This document shows positions 16,882 to 27,700 of a stretch of DNA of 64,000 bases, one piece after another. The notes under the pieces are model-generated. The model was not told the origin of the DNA. It was given only the letters and a program-made list of their open reading frames with translations, and did not search any database. The position numbers were made by a program, and so were the translations under genes. The stretch comes from Paenibacillus cellulosilyticus. GTDB lineage: Bacteria; Bacillota; Bacilli; Paenibacillales; Paenibacillaceae. Location of the stretch: positions 116,779 to 180,778 of the forward strand of contig NZ_QGTQ01000011.1 in assembly GCF_003182255.1 (NCBI RefSeq). The letters are read 5' to 3'. Positions within the stretch are counted from its first letter, which is position 1, and the number at the start of each line of letters is the position of its first letter.

Positions 16882-16911
16882 CGCCCGGCGGCTGTTCACG
16901 CAGCCCGGGCG
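16882..16911 (+). terminator. Terminator of the Ser-Cys peptide gene
   Basis: Stem CGCCCGG..GCTG/CAGC..CCGGGCG with a two-base bulge and loop TTCACG, followed by GGTTTTCG. It begins 13 bases after the peptide stop, so the peptide is made from a monocistronic message. Confidence 0.75.
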
Positions 16912-16952
16912 GTTTTCGCCTAACAGCACTCAAGTGCTCGTAAGCATAAATA

Positions 16953-16983
16953 AGCCGGCACATCCTCGATCGGATGCCCGGCT
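16953..16983 (-). terminator. GCCGG-type hairpin after an oxidoreductase gene
   Basis: AGCCGG.CATCC/GGATG.CCGGCT stem with loop TCGAT; belongs to the recurrent hairpin family seen also at 21735, 59276 and 63718. On the minus strand TTATTTATGCTT follows. Confidence 0.6.
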
Positions 16984-17002
16984 GTGTTCTTGTGCCTTCC
17001 TC

Positions 17003-18076
17003 CTATTGAATCTTCACAGCCTCTACCTGCGCTCTGAGGCACAGCTCCGCGGCCATGAACGCATGCTCTTGTGTCATTGCATTTTCCGTACGGTTCAAGC
17101 AATCCAGAATGAGCTGCCCGAAGAACGGATAGCCGACTTGTCCGCTGACATTGAAGTGGAACTCGCCCTCTTGATTCGCCAGATAGACATGGTTGCCCGT
17201 GCGCTCTCTGCCAATATCGATGTACTTCCGCAGCTCAATATAGCCTTCCGTTCCGAGAATGAGCGTACGACCATCTCCCCATACGCCTAACCCGTCCGGT
17301 GTAAACCAGTCCACGCGGAAGTAGCCCGTTGCGCCGTTATCGCCAAGCAGCGTCGCGTCGCCGAAATCGTCGAGCTCCGGATACTGCGGGTTGTTGTAGT
17401 TGGCTATTTTGCTATGCAGCACCTCGCCCTTCTTACAGCCGGCATAGAACAGAAACTGCTCGATCTGATGGCTGCCGATATCGCAAATAATGCCGCCATA
17501 ACGTTCCTTCTGGAAAAACCAATCTGGACGAGCTGGCGCATTCAGTCGGTGCGGACCAAAACCCGTCACTTGAATGACGCGTCCGATCGCTCCCTGCTCG
17601 ATGAGCTGTCCCGCATACACTGCCGACTCCACGTGCAGACGCTCGCTGTAATAGACCATATACTTCTTGCCCGTCTCGCGCACCTTCGCACGAGCGGACT
17701 CCAATTGCTCCAAGGTCGTGAACGGCGCCTTATCTGTAAAATAATCCTTGCCCGCGTCCATGACGCGCAGGCCAAGCGCGCACCGCTCGGACGTAATCGC
17801 AGCGCCAGCAACGAGCTGCACCTCTGCATCTTGAAGCACTTCTTCCTCCGAGTCTGCGATTCGCACCCCCGGGTATTTGCTCGCGAACGCTTCTGCTCTT
17901 GCACGCTCTTGATCGTACACCCACTTGATCGTTGCGCCCGCTTCCAGCAGGCCGTTCACCATTCCATAGATGTGACCATGATCAAGCGCGACAGCCGCGA
18001 TAACGAATTGTCCTGGCTCTACAACCGGATTCGGCTTGCCCTTCGGTGCGTAATTCATTCCGTCGTTCGATGACAT
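17003..18076 (-). CDS. Gfo/Idh/MocA-family oxidoreductase
   Basis: A 357-residue NAD(P)-dependent sugar dehydrogenase-like enzyme. The N-terminal Rossmann fold has FVIAAVALDHGHIYGMVNGLL in place of the usual GxGxxG, a deviation seen in some family branches. The catalytic region holds TDKAPFTT (equivalent of the EKP motif, with the Lys kept) and the C-terminal alpha/beta domain has GGIICDIGSHQIEQFLFY with the His usual for the active site. It starts 31 bases after the neighbouring oxidoreductase gene and probably is cotranscribed. The substrate, probably a sugar, inositol-like compound or uronate, is not known. Confidence 0.85.
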   Translation of the reverse strand: MSSNDGMNYAPKGKPNPVVEPGQFVIAAVALDHGHIYGMVNGLLEAGATIKWVYDQERARAEAFASKYPGVRIADSEEEVLQDAEVQLVAGAAITSERCALGLRVMDAGKDYFTDKAPFTTLEQLESARAKVRETGKKYMVYYSERLHVESAVYAGQLIEQGAIGRVIQVTGFGPHRLNAPARPDWFFQKERYGGIICDIGSHQIEQFLFYAGCKKGEVLHSKIANYNNPQYPELDDFGDATLLGDNGATGYFRVDWFTPDGLGVWGDGRTLILGTEGYIELRKYIDIGRERTGNHVYLANQEGEFHFNVSGQVGYPFFGQLILDCLNRTENAMTQEHAFMAAELCLRAQVEAVKIQ

Positions 18077-18107
18077 CGATATAGTCCTCCCATTATCGGT
18101 TATCCGT

Positions 18108-19268
18108 TTATTTGGTCTCCAAGCTCGTTCCGATCGTAATCTGCTGCGTGGCGAAGTTTTCGACGTGGCTGCTTTTTTCGTAAAAATGCGTTACATTCTG
18201 CTTCAAGCCTGCTTGCGTATAGAAAGGATCATCCTTCGCCAGCGGAAGCTGGACAAGCTCCCCGGTCGAAGCCGATTTATAGATGCTCGTAATTAACTCC
18301 AGTGTACTGCGTCCGCTGACGCCGTCAATGAGGACAGGCCCGCCCGTCTCGATTGCGCCAAGCACATTGTCGATTTGAGCCGCATGACCCGTATATTGGA
18401 GATCCGCGAGCTCGCTGTACAGCTGCTCAATCTGCTGCTCCAGCTCTTCGTCCTTCTTCGGGAATCCGTTCTGCAAGGACGTAGAAGCGGTTACCTTCCA
18501 AGGAGCCGAGACGCGAGCGTTCTGCCCTTGGAAAATCATCAGCTGCTCTTCCCCGTGATGCACGACCGAGCTCGTAATCTGGCCCAATGCGCCGTTCGGG
18601 AATTTGAGCATCGCAATCGACAGATCTTCAACCTCCGCGTTATCATGCGCGACGTTGCTCATGAATGCTTGCACCTGCGTCGGCCGGCCCATCATCCAGA
18701 GCAGCGCGTCGATATGGTGAACCGCATGGTTGAGCGTGCAGCCGCCGCCTTCCTTCTCCCACGTCCCGCGCCACCACAGATCGTAGTAGCAGTGACCGCG
18801 CCACCAGAAGGAATTGACCTGTGCGTGCAGGATTCGGCCCGCCAGCTCACTGTCCAGGACGGACTTCAATTTCATGAGCGGATTGGTGAATCGGTTCTGC
18901 GCAACGACGGACAAGATCTTCCCGTTCTTCTCCGCTGCCTCGATCATCGCGTCGCATTCCTCGAGCGAGGCTGCCATCGGCTTCTCGACGAGGACGTGAC
19001 TGCCTGCGTTCAAGAAATCGATGGAGACCGGAGCATGGAAGTAAGGCGGCATGCAGACCGATACGATATCAATGCCATCTTGCAGCAGCGCCTTGTAGTC
19101 CTTTACAACCTTCGCACCATCTAGGCCGAACTGCTGCTTCTTCTCTTCTGCCTTCTCCGGATATAGGTCGCATAGAGCAACTATCTGACAACGTTCCTTG
19201 AACTGCAAGTAGCCTTGAATATGAGCCGACGAGATTGCCCCTGCGCCGATGATTGCTACCTTCAACAT
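18108..19268 (-). CDS. Gfo/Idh/MocA-family oxidoreductase
   Basis: A 386-residue cytoplasmic dehydrogenase. It has a clean nucleotide-binding start (VAIIGAGAISSAHIQGY), the EKP motif (HVLVEKPMAASLEE, near residue 95) and the active-site segment GGGCTLNHAVHHIDALLWMMG (part quoted), with the conserved His. It leads a two-gene operon with the gene at 17003-18076. An AraC regulator is divergent on the plus strand (19413), its likely controller. Substrate unknown; such pairs often act on keto-sugars or on rare sugars released from pectin. Confidence 0.88.
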   Translation of the reverse strand: MLKVAIIGAGAISSAHIQGYLQFKERCQIVALCDLYPEKAEEKKQQFGLDGAKVVKDYKALLQDGIDIVSVCMPPYFHAPVSIDFLNAGSHVLVEKPMAASLEECDAMIEAAEKNGKILSVVAQNRFTNPLMKLKSVLDSELAGRILHAQVNSFWWRGHCYYDLWWRGTWEKEGGGCTLNHAVHHIDALLWMMGRPTQVQAFMSNVAHDNAEVEDLSIAMLKFPNGALGQITSSVVHHGEEQLMIFQGQNARVSAPWKVTASTSLQNGFPKKDEELEQQIEQLYSELADLQYTGHAAQIDNVLGAIETGGPVLIDGVSGRSTLELITSIYKSASTGELVQLPLAKDDPFYTQAGLKQNVTHFYEKSSHVENFATQQITIGTSLETK

Positions 19269-19412
19269 GTTAGCGTCCCCTCCATTGCGCTGCTAGTTAT
19301 ACTATGATAATAGCCCGATCCGGCCGTTCATAGTGATCTTCCGTAGCGGAGAAAATAACGCTCTGTTGCGGTTTTGGAAGCGTTTCGATATAGTGAGAAT
19401 AAATTCGGATGT

Positions 19413-20321
19413 ATGAACGAACGGCAGGCTGAGCAGAGGGAGGAAGCGTTGTTGTCACTAGTTACGCACGGCCTTATCCATACGCCATTACATTTTGCCT
19501 ATAAACGCAAGAGCGTGAATTACGAGCATAAGGAAACGTTCCATTCCCACCTCGGGATCGAGCTTCTGTATATCCATCAAGGCCGCGGAACGATGATCGT
19601 CAATAACAACAGCTACGACATTAAGCCGGGAATGCTGTGCATCTTCCAGCCGTACCAGCTTCATCATCTTCAGCTCGAGTACGACGAGGACCAATGCTTT
19701 GAACGATCGCTTGCGATCTTCGAGCCTACGATGTACGAAGCGTATTTTGAACAATGGCCTTCGCTGCATGCTTTCTATACCTATATCAACGTCGGGAAGC
19801 TTCCTTATCCTTGCATCTATGGACTTGACGATACGGATCAGCTTGATCGGATTTTCCGGAGCATGCATGAGCAATGGCCAACGCTGTCGGAGTCAGACCG
19901 TCGTGAACAAATCTCGTTATTTCTGATTGACCTATTCCGTGCGATGAAGCAGGCATGGGGCAAGCTTGACGAACAGCCTTCTGCCGACCACAGCCGCCGA
20001 CGAAACTATCAGGTGGAGCATATCCTCAGCTGGATCGAGGCCAATTACAAGCAGCCGTTCCGACTCGATGATATGGCGGGAGCCATGCATCTCTCTCCCC
20101 ATCATCTGTCTCACCTGTTCAAAGAGGCTACCGGCGTCAGCATCACCGAGTATCTCATTACGCGGCGAATTCACCAGGCCATCCTGCTGCTCACCACGAC
20201 GAATAAGCCAATCTCTTGGATTGCCGAAGAGATTGGCTTAACGAACAACTCGTATTTCTGCAAATTGTTTAAAACCCATATGGGCATTACGCCGTATCAG
20301 TATCGGAAGCGGCATGTGTAG
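19413..20321 (+). CDS. AraC-family regulator
   Basis: A regulator of about 302 residues. The cupin part has NYEHKETFHSHLGIELLYIHQGRGT and IKPGMLCIFQPYQLHHLQL (in pieces), and the tail ends with AraC helix-turn-helix motifs (AGAMHLSPHHLSHLFKE and TNNSYFCKLFKTHMGITPYQYR). The start is unresolved: the ATG at 19413 and a TTG at 19374 both lack a clear ribosome binding site. It is divergent from the oxidoreductase pair. The cre-like sequence TGGAAGCGTTTCGA (19374-19387) overlaps the possible TTG start, so catabolite repression is possible but not shown. Confidence 0.85.
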   Translation: MNERQAEQREEALLSLVTHGLIHTPLHFAYKRKSVNYEHKETFHSHLGIELLYIHQGRGTMIVNNNSYDIKPGMLCIFQPYQLHHLQLEYDEDQCFERSLAIFEPTMYEAYFEQWPSLHAFYTYINVGKLPYPCIYGLDDTDQLDRIFRSMHEQWPTLSESDRREQISLFLIDLFRAMKQAWGKLDEQPSADHSRRRNYQVEHILSWIEANYKQPFRLDDMAGAMHLSPHHLSHLFKEATGVSITEYLITRRIHQAILLLTTTNKPISWIAEEIGLTNNSYFCKLFKTHMGITPYQYRKRHV

Positions 20322-20383
20322 GCAGCAGCATAAGCGTGGTTCTCCCCTGCTTATTGCAGCATGCAGCCCGTCTATTGTCTGGC

Positions 20384-20413
20384 GTCGGGTGAGATGTTAT
20401 GCATCTCCCCGAC
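20384..20413. terminator. Bidirectional hairpin between convergent genes
   Basis: GTCGGG.GAGATG/CATCTC.CCCGAC, loop TTATG, between the AraC gene and the esterase gene. No strong T run. Confidence 0.45.
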
Positions 20414-20442
20414 ATGGCGGCATGGCACCTTAATCCGCTACC

Positions 20443-21522
20443 CTATTGCAGTTCCCTCTCTTTCAGATGGCGCGCCAGCGGCTCTATTCTTGCATCTCGT
20501 ATTCCTTGCGCGACCAGTCTAGCGATCTGAATTCCGCCGAATTCGGAGAAATGCGTATTATCCTGCGAGCCTTCCGGCAGAAACTCATATTGTCCTGGCT
20601 CCGTCCATAGAAACACCTGCTTGGAGCGCTCCTCTCCCAGCTCTTCGAAATACGCTTTGCTCAGCGCGGCCAAGTCAACGAAAGGCACTTCCTCCTTCCG
20701 CGCAAGCTGCCGCATCGCTTCGATATAATCGCCGTGCGTATTGCGAATCGTGCCATCCTCCTCATAGAAACGCCGATGCATCGGCGCGATCAGCACCGGA
20801 TAAGCCCCATGCTTGCGAGCGACATCGATATATTGCTGGAGATACGCCTGATAGGTTGTAAAAGGCTCCGTTCCGCCATCGTTGTCCTTCTCGTCGTTAT
20901 GCGCGAACTGAACGAGAAGATAGTCGCCTTGGCGAAGCCTTTTGTCAACCCGATTCAGTCGTCCCTCCGTGACGAAGCTCTTGCTGCTTCTGCCGGAGAA
21001 CGCATAATTCGCGATCGCGACGCCGCTATCCACAAACACGCCGAACATCTGCCCCCAGCCTGTGTACGGGTAATTCGCTGACGGCTGGTCCGTGACGGTC
21101 GAATCGCCCGCCAGATGAATGGTAGGAATGCTCGCGATCCGCTTCACTTCGACCTTCTGCACCAACGGCGCAGTCCCGCCGAAAGCGAGCTTCAACTGAC
21201 CGTCGCTCACATGTACGGCGAATGATTTCGTTACGAAGCGACCGGCTTCCGTCTTAACCTCGAACAGCCGTAATCGGCCTAGTCCTTCCTTCACCGTCGT
21301 CTCCGTCGGACGATCGGGCGAACCAAGCGTCAACGTCACGTTGTAATTGCCGTACGGAACATCCATCAATAACGACGGGATCATGGGGACGAAATAGTCG
21401 CCCGGCCATGAATCTCTCAAGTCCTCGGTTCTCGATCGCATCGGCGGCAAAGCGAAGCCATATCCTTGTTCCATATCGTATTGGCAATTGTCATCGGGAA
21501 TAAACGAATAACCAAACTCCAT
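20443..21522 (-). CDS. CE12-like rhamnogalacturonan acetylesterase (RhgT type)
   Basis: A 359-residue SGNH/GDSL esterase that would remove acetyl groups from rhamnogalacturonan. A beta-sandwich (about 1-130) precedes the catalytic domain. All blocks are visible: Ser141 in LAGDSTVTD, Gly177 in SGRSSKSF, Asn209 in FAHNDE, and Asp321/His324 in DNTHFS. The N-terminal sandwich also occurs in both esterase modules of the 45.8-51.7 kb protein, so the three are paralogous. There is no signal peptide, so it acts inside the cell, on imported oligosaccharides. It stands alone with a weak AAGGGATGG start site. Confidence 0.88.
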   Translation of the reverse strand: MEFGYSFIPDDNCQYDMEQGYGFALPPMRSRTEDLRDSWPGDYFVPMIPSLLMDVPYGNYNVTLTLGSPDRPTETTVKEGLGRLRLFEVKTEAGRFVTKSFAVHVSDGQLKLAFGGTAPLVQKVEVKRIASIPTIHLAGDSTVTDQPSANYPYTGWGQMFGVFVDSGVAIANYAFSGRSSKSFVTEGRLNRVDKRLRQGDYLLVQFAHNDEKDNDGGTEPFTTYQAYLQQYIDVARKHGAYPVLIAPMHRRFYEEDGTIRNTHGDYIEAMRQLARKEEVPFVDLAALSKAYFEELGEERSKQVFLWTEPGQYEFLPEGSQDNTHFSEFGGIQIARLVAQGIRDARIEPLARHLKERELQ

Positions 21523-21734
21523 TAGCAGCCCATCCCTTCTACGCTTTGAAATGTACTTGCAGCTCTGCTCTCACTTTAGTCGAGTTCCAATTTGCCTACA
21601 ATAGCACTTTTTCGCATTGGGATAGAGAATGGCCTTGCACTTTTTTTGCATCTTTGGACTAAGCGGCGCCCGCAGCAGCAATGCACCCTGCAGCATTCGT
21701 GCAGCACCTATAACAGCCTTAACCTACAAGGAAA

Positions 21735-21759
21735 GCCGGACATCCTAGAGATGCCCGGC
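21735..21759 (-). terminator. GCCGG-type terminator of the twin-GH43 gene
   Basis: GCCGG.CATC/GATG.CCGGC stem, followed on the minus strand by TTTCCTTG; member of the recurrent hairpin family. Confidence 0.65.
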
Positions 21760-21775
21760 CTTCTTGGTCATGAGA

Positions 21776-24700
21776 TTAAGATGAGAGATTCGAGAGATAT
21801 TGTGCATCTCTGAGCAAGTAAGCTGCCGCTTCGCTTGCAATGTGCTTGCCGCTTTGGGCATTCACTTCGTTCATGAAGCTCTCGAGATTGTTCTTCTCCA
21901 GCTTCTTCTGAAGGCTGTTGGCGATTCCTTGATTGTCAATGGATCCGTTTGCTTCAAACAGACTGACAAGCCGCGTCAATGACGCCAAGCTCGTGGTCGT
22001 CTGGAACGATACGGTTTCCACCACAGCATTCCCGGCTTGGTCCACCGCGCTTATAGTGACAACATGCTCGCCGAGCGGTAGAGCATAGAACAGAATATCG
22101 GCACCATTGGTTATCGGCTGGCCGTCCAATGTGGCAGCGACGGCATTCGCATCAACGCCGGACAGACTATCAGATACGGTGAACGCAAAGGTCACAGATT
22201 GATCGTCCGTATAGCTTCCGCCAGCTAATCCTTGGACAAGGACGACAGGCGCAGCTTGATCAAGTTGAACTGTCAGCAGCTGCGACTGCTCCTTATTGCC
22301 CGCCTGATCGACCGCATAGTAAGTGATATTCGTCATTCCATCTTGGTTTACGATGATAGGCTCCGCATACATCTGCCAAGAAGCGCCGTCATCCAAGCTG
22401 TAATAGATGGAATCAACGCCAGAGGCACTGTCTGTCGAGCTTAAGGCAACCGTTACCGGGTGCACATACCAGCCATTGCTGCCATCCGGTACTGCTGGCT
22501 CCTGTACAGCTGACGTTACGGATGCTGTACGGTCAATCTTCACTTGAACGGCATGCGGCTCTTCCGTATTGCCCGATGCATCCACGCTCCAATACGTGAT
22601 CGTATGGATGCCTTCCTCCGTCAGAAGTATCGTTTCGCCGGTTTGGGCTGGGCCGCCATCGACGGAGTAATAGGTTGCTGCCACTCCGGACTCGGCATCT
22701 TCTGCATGCAGCGTAGCCGTGACGTCCGCATTCGACCAGCCAACAGGGATATCGGCTGTTGTCGTAGGCGGCACCGTATCGCCCGCTTCGCTCGCCGCTG
22801 CTGCCGCGTAAACCTGTACCTCGACGAGCCCGCTTCCCCAGCTGTTGCTAAGCGCATTGTTATCGACGCGTCTTACCTCATTGACTTTAAGCTTGACGTA
22901 GCGGTACTGTCCGCTCAGCTTGTCGGAATTAAAGCCCGCCCATGTATTCGCATTGTTGTTGACCAGCTCCGTCCAATTCACATTGTCGGTCGAGCCGAAA
23001 ATCTGATAGGCATGATACATTTCTGAGCCGTTATACAGCCGATAGGCCACATCGATTCGCGCCAAGTCATAGACATCGCCCAAATCAATCGTATATGCAT
23101 ACGGCCCGACCAAACCGCCGAAGAAAGAGGTGCTGTCGCCGGACGTCCGCAAATTGAAGGCATAGCCGTCATTCGCTTTCTCGATCCCCGTTACCGTGTC
23201 ATTATTCGTAATCGTTGCGCTCTTGCCTTGGGATACAAGGCTAACCTGAGGCAGCTGCACCTGCCCGTTCGCCGCATTCAGCTTCCATCCCGTCGTATAG
23301 GACATGGAGGCGTTATGCGCTGCCGTATTGAACGTAATCGGCAGCCACACGTAACGCGAATCGCCGAGCTGACTCGGCTTCCACCGATCGCCCATGTACA
23401 CATAGGATTTGGTGCCGTCCGCATTGGTCAGCTTCATGATGTTCGTCGGCTGACTGTAGTAGGTGCTGTTATTCCCGAAAGCATACTGCTCCACAATCAA
23501 GCCATTGTCTTTCACTGGCGTCCAGCCGGCAGGATCCGTAAGATCGGCATTATAACTGATGGTGCCTTGATTCGGCAGCCAGCCCGATTGTCCGGAGGAA
23601 GCCATGTAGTAGCCGTCGTCAGCGCGCACGACCGCAGGCGCTTCGCGGCCAACGTCGTCGTAGAAGCTGTATGATTCGAAATCAGCTGCTTTCGTCGCAG
23701 GGTCACTATATGAATAGGTGGTAAAATCCACATCCGTATAGTCATCGTTCAGTCGATGAACCCGCATCGAATGCCCCTCTGCCGATATCAAATAAGCTGT
23801 TCCGTCATCGTCGGCGAATACGGTGAAGTCGCGCGACGTATAGCCCATCTGCGACACATCGGCCTGCACGTCGGCAGAAACCGTTCCTTTGATCCCGCTG
23901 CTCTTATAAAATTCCGAGTCAAGGAAAATTCCGTTGTCGCTCCGCCAGTTATGCAGCGTGCCGCCCGGACGCCAATGTCCGAGGAACGTATACGGGCCGG
24001 CCGGCTGATCGGCTGTCGCCACTGCAATCTGACTGGTCGCGTAACTGTTCGCCGTCTCCCAGTGACCATAGAGCACATATTTTTTCGTTTTCTCATTGTA
24101 CAGAAGCTTCGGACGTTCCCACTTATTATCGAGCAGTCCGTATTCTGCGCCTTTCACCGTCTGGGAGAACGAATTCAAGATGTCGCCCTCGTACGTCCAG
24201 TTAATCAAATCCCGTGATGAGTACAACGTTACCGCATGGAAAGCCGCTCCATTGTGGATCTTGTTCTCCCCTACCCAGTAATAGATAGGCTTGCCGTCAT
24301 CCGCCGTCTGCTGCAGGAAACCACCGCCATGCGCTTGGATCGGATTCCCCTCGGTGTCGTACCAGGTTTCCCCGACAGGCACGCCTGCGGAAGTATAGTC
24401 CACCACTTTGTCTGGATGTACGGTGAGCGCCCATTGGAATGCTTCCTCGATCTGCAGCACCGCCCGGTCAACTTCCCATTGCGTAGCCGATTCATTATCC
24501 AATTTCGCCTTCGCGTTATCCAATGCTTCCGTGATCGTCTTCCATGTTGCATTCGTATACGCCCCGCGCTGGGCATCCTTCATCTCATCGTACTTGGCTT
24601 GAAGTGCCGCTTTATCGACATATGGCGTCCCGAGCACGGCCAGCTCAATGATCCCGTCTGCCCAAGCGGCGCCTTGTCCCGTGTGCACATTGATCATATT

Positions 24701-27700
24701 GTTGACCGTTAAGCGTACATAGCGATAGTGGCCGGTGTCTGCGATTGGGTTCGTCACAAAACCTACGACATTATTCGCCGAACCATCCACTAGCTCCGTC
24801 CAATTCTGGTTATCCACGCTGCCTTCCAGCTTATAGCGATACACGGCATCCGAACCCAACACTACGCGGGTGGTCAAATTAATCTCGGACAATTGAGCCG
24901 ATTGCTCCAGATCAACGACGATATTATAGCCTAATGAGCTATGCTGAACCTTTGGCGAGGATGCCAGATCCGCTCCATCTGTCACAGCCGACGCATCCAG
25001 CCCCTGGGAATCGGTCGCCTTCTTCCCTAAGGAGAGATTCAGACCTGACTGGACGGGAATCATTCCGTAGACGGGATCCAAATCCAGCTTATAGAACCAA
25101 TCGGCCGTAGCGACTCCATTATGGAAGACCATCGGGAATAACCGTGCGTACGTCCCCATCGGATCCTTATAGTTGTCCACATACTGCGCTCCCCAGTGGA
25201 AGCCGTTCTCGGCGAACGTCACGCGCCCGTTCGTCCCTGTCCATTGGGCCGTGCCGTTAGCTTGGGTCGCGAAGGAGGAGCCATTACCGATTGGTCTCAG
25301 CGGCGTCCATTGACCGTCAAGCGAGACAGCCGACGCATACTCTGCTTGGCTCGGATACCAGCCGTTCGCCGTCGAACCGAAGAAATAATAGCGCCCTTCG
25401 TGTTTCAGAATAACCGGCGACTCTTTATGCTTGTCTACAAAGACCGTATTCACAATCGCTGCAGGCTGCTCCCAGCTGGCATCCAGCCCAAGTATTACAA
25501 TATCGCTGTTATTGCGAGTAGCGAAAAGGATGTATGCCTTGCCGTCATCATCCACGAATAACAACATGTCGCGCGAATCCTTATCGTACGGCCGGCCTCT
25601 GAACGTCGCTGCAAAATCATTCCCGCCAGGCGTGACGGAGCCAATGAAAATCGCTGCCCGCGTATAGCCGCCGCTGGCCTCTTCATGCGCGGTGAAGACG
25701 ACTTTGCCGGTATGAGGATTGAAGGTATACCCGGCGCTTTCAACACGCATATCTTCAAAGGAGCCTAGCAGTCGGTCGCTGCCATACGTACGTCCGTCGT
25801 TCCCGGTCTGCTCGTAAATGCTCGTCGTCACAATGCCCGTATCGGCATTCGCGACCCCTTTGTAATAATAGTGGTACCAGGTGCCTCCTGCTTGAACGCC
25901 GTAGGTGTTGTCCGACCCGAGAAGATCAGCGCCCGTATAATTGTCCTTCTTCTTCGTGACGGTAGAAGGATCGTAAGCGAAGGTGTGCACCGTATTCGTT
26001 GCGGCAGCCGCAATCGGCGTTCCGCCCTTGATCGCCTTAACCGCATACGTATAATCCTTATCTGTCTCAAGCCCGTACTCGTCCAACGTATCGCCGGCCG
26101 TCCTGCCGATCAAGACGTCTCCGCGATATACCTCGTAGTATTCGGCGCCCGCGATGACAGGCCAGGAAATCTTCGCGTTATTGACCGTGTCTTGGCCGTT
26201 CAACCGGAATTCATTCGCGGTTGCCGCCCACTCGCTGCCATAATAATCGGCGCTGACGATCTCGCTTCGACTCCCGTTTGGCGTAATGGCTGCCGCTTTG
26301 ACCGTCGTTCCGCTAGCGACCTCGAACGGCCCTGTATATGGCGTGCTCGCCAAGGTCGGATCGGTGCCGTCCGTCGTGTAATAGAGATACTTATTGCCCG
26401 TCGGATGCGTAATGGTGACCGGCGTGTAGATTTGCCCAGCGGCTGGCGAGAGCGTCGGAGCAATGTTCGTGACGCGATATTCGTTCAAATCGTCCAGCGA
26501 GAGCGCCCTATCGAAAATCTCGACGTTATCAAGCAAGCCAACATAATACTCGCCGGATCCCCAGTTTCCTTTGCCAATCTGGAGAATCCCTCCCGATGCC
26601 GTCAGAATATCAGCCAGCGCATAGCCGCTGGCCACGGTCGATTGCAGCTCGCCATTCATATAAAGCTTCGTATCCGCAGCCGAAACGACCACATCCACAT
26701 GCTTCCATTCCGTTCCGCTGCTCGCCTTCGCGCTTTCGGCACGCGTGCCATTGTTGTTGTAGCGTTCAACGGTTACGGCATTCGTAACATCGATGACGCC
26801 GATATAACGCTCCTTCAAATACGTTTGCGCAGTCGTGTTTGGAGCGGCAAAAAAGGTCCAGCCGCTGCCTCCGCTCGGCTTGCTGTCATAGGAGAGCGTG
26901 AACTCGGTGAGACCAGCCAGCAGCGGCGTCGTTCCATTGCTCTTGGTCACATTCAACCAGAAGCTGCTGCTGATGTTCGCTGCCTTCCCGCTGCCTTCGA
27001 AGGAATCGACATAGCTGGCCGTGCCTTGAACGGAAGCTTTCGCTCCTTCACTGACAATACCGCTGACGGAATCATCGAAATCGAAATCGGCGATGAGATA
27101 ATCGCCAGCATCGATCGGAGGAACCGTCACCGTATAACCCTTACTGAAGCCCGACCAGCTCATGGTCAAGGTCACCGTCTTGGCGGTTGTGCCTTTGGCT
27201 GGTCGAGTGACCGCCCCGGTGCTGGCATTAATCACATTGTTATCGCTCGACGCCCATTGAATATTGGCATCGCGAAACAAGGTGAGATTGTTGCGTACGA
27301 CCAAGCCATCCGTCAGTGGAACAGTGGCGAGCAAGTCGTTCCATGCGAATCCGGTAATTTCATTCGCCAATTCAAGCGCAGCCTCCGCATTTAGCGCATC
27401 CTTAAAGACGCGAACGTCGCGGTAGTGCGAGTCTAAATTGGAGTATGTGCTGATCGTTCGATTGAGCCGGAACTGCCCGTTGCCGATCTCATCCGCGCCA
27501 ATCCCGTTGGAAGCGGCCTCCGCCGCTTTCACCCCATCCACATAAACGACTAGCTTGCCCGTGCCGGCTGTGCCGTCCAGCGAAATCGTATAATTATGCC
27601 ACATATCGGCCGCCGGAGCCGGGAAGGAAGCCACGACGACGTCCACACCGCTCTGCTTCAGCACAACGGCGGAAACACCGCTGCCGTAATAAGGCCGAAG

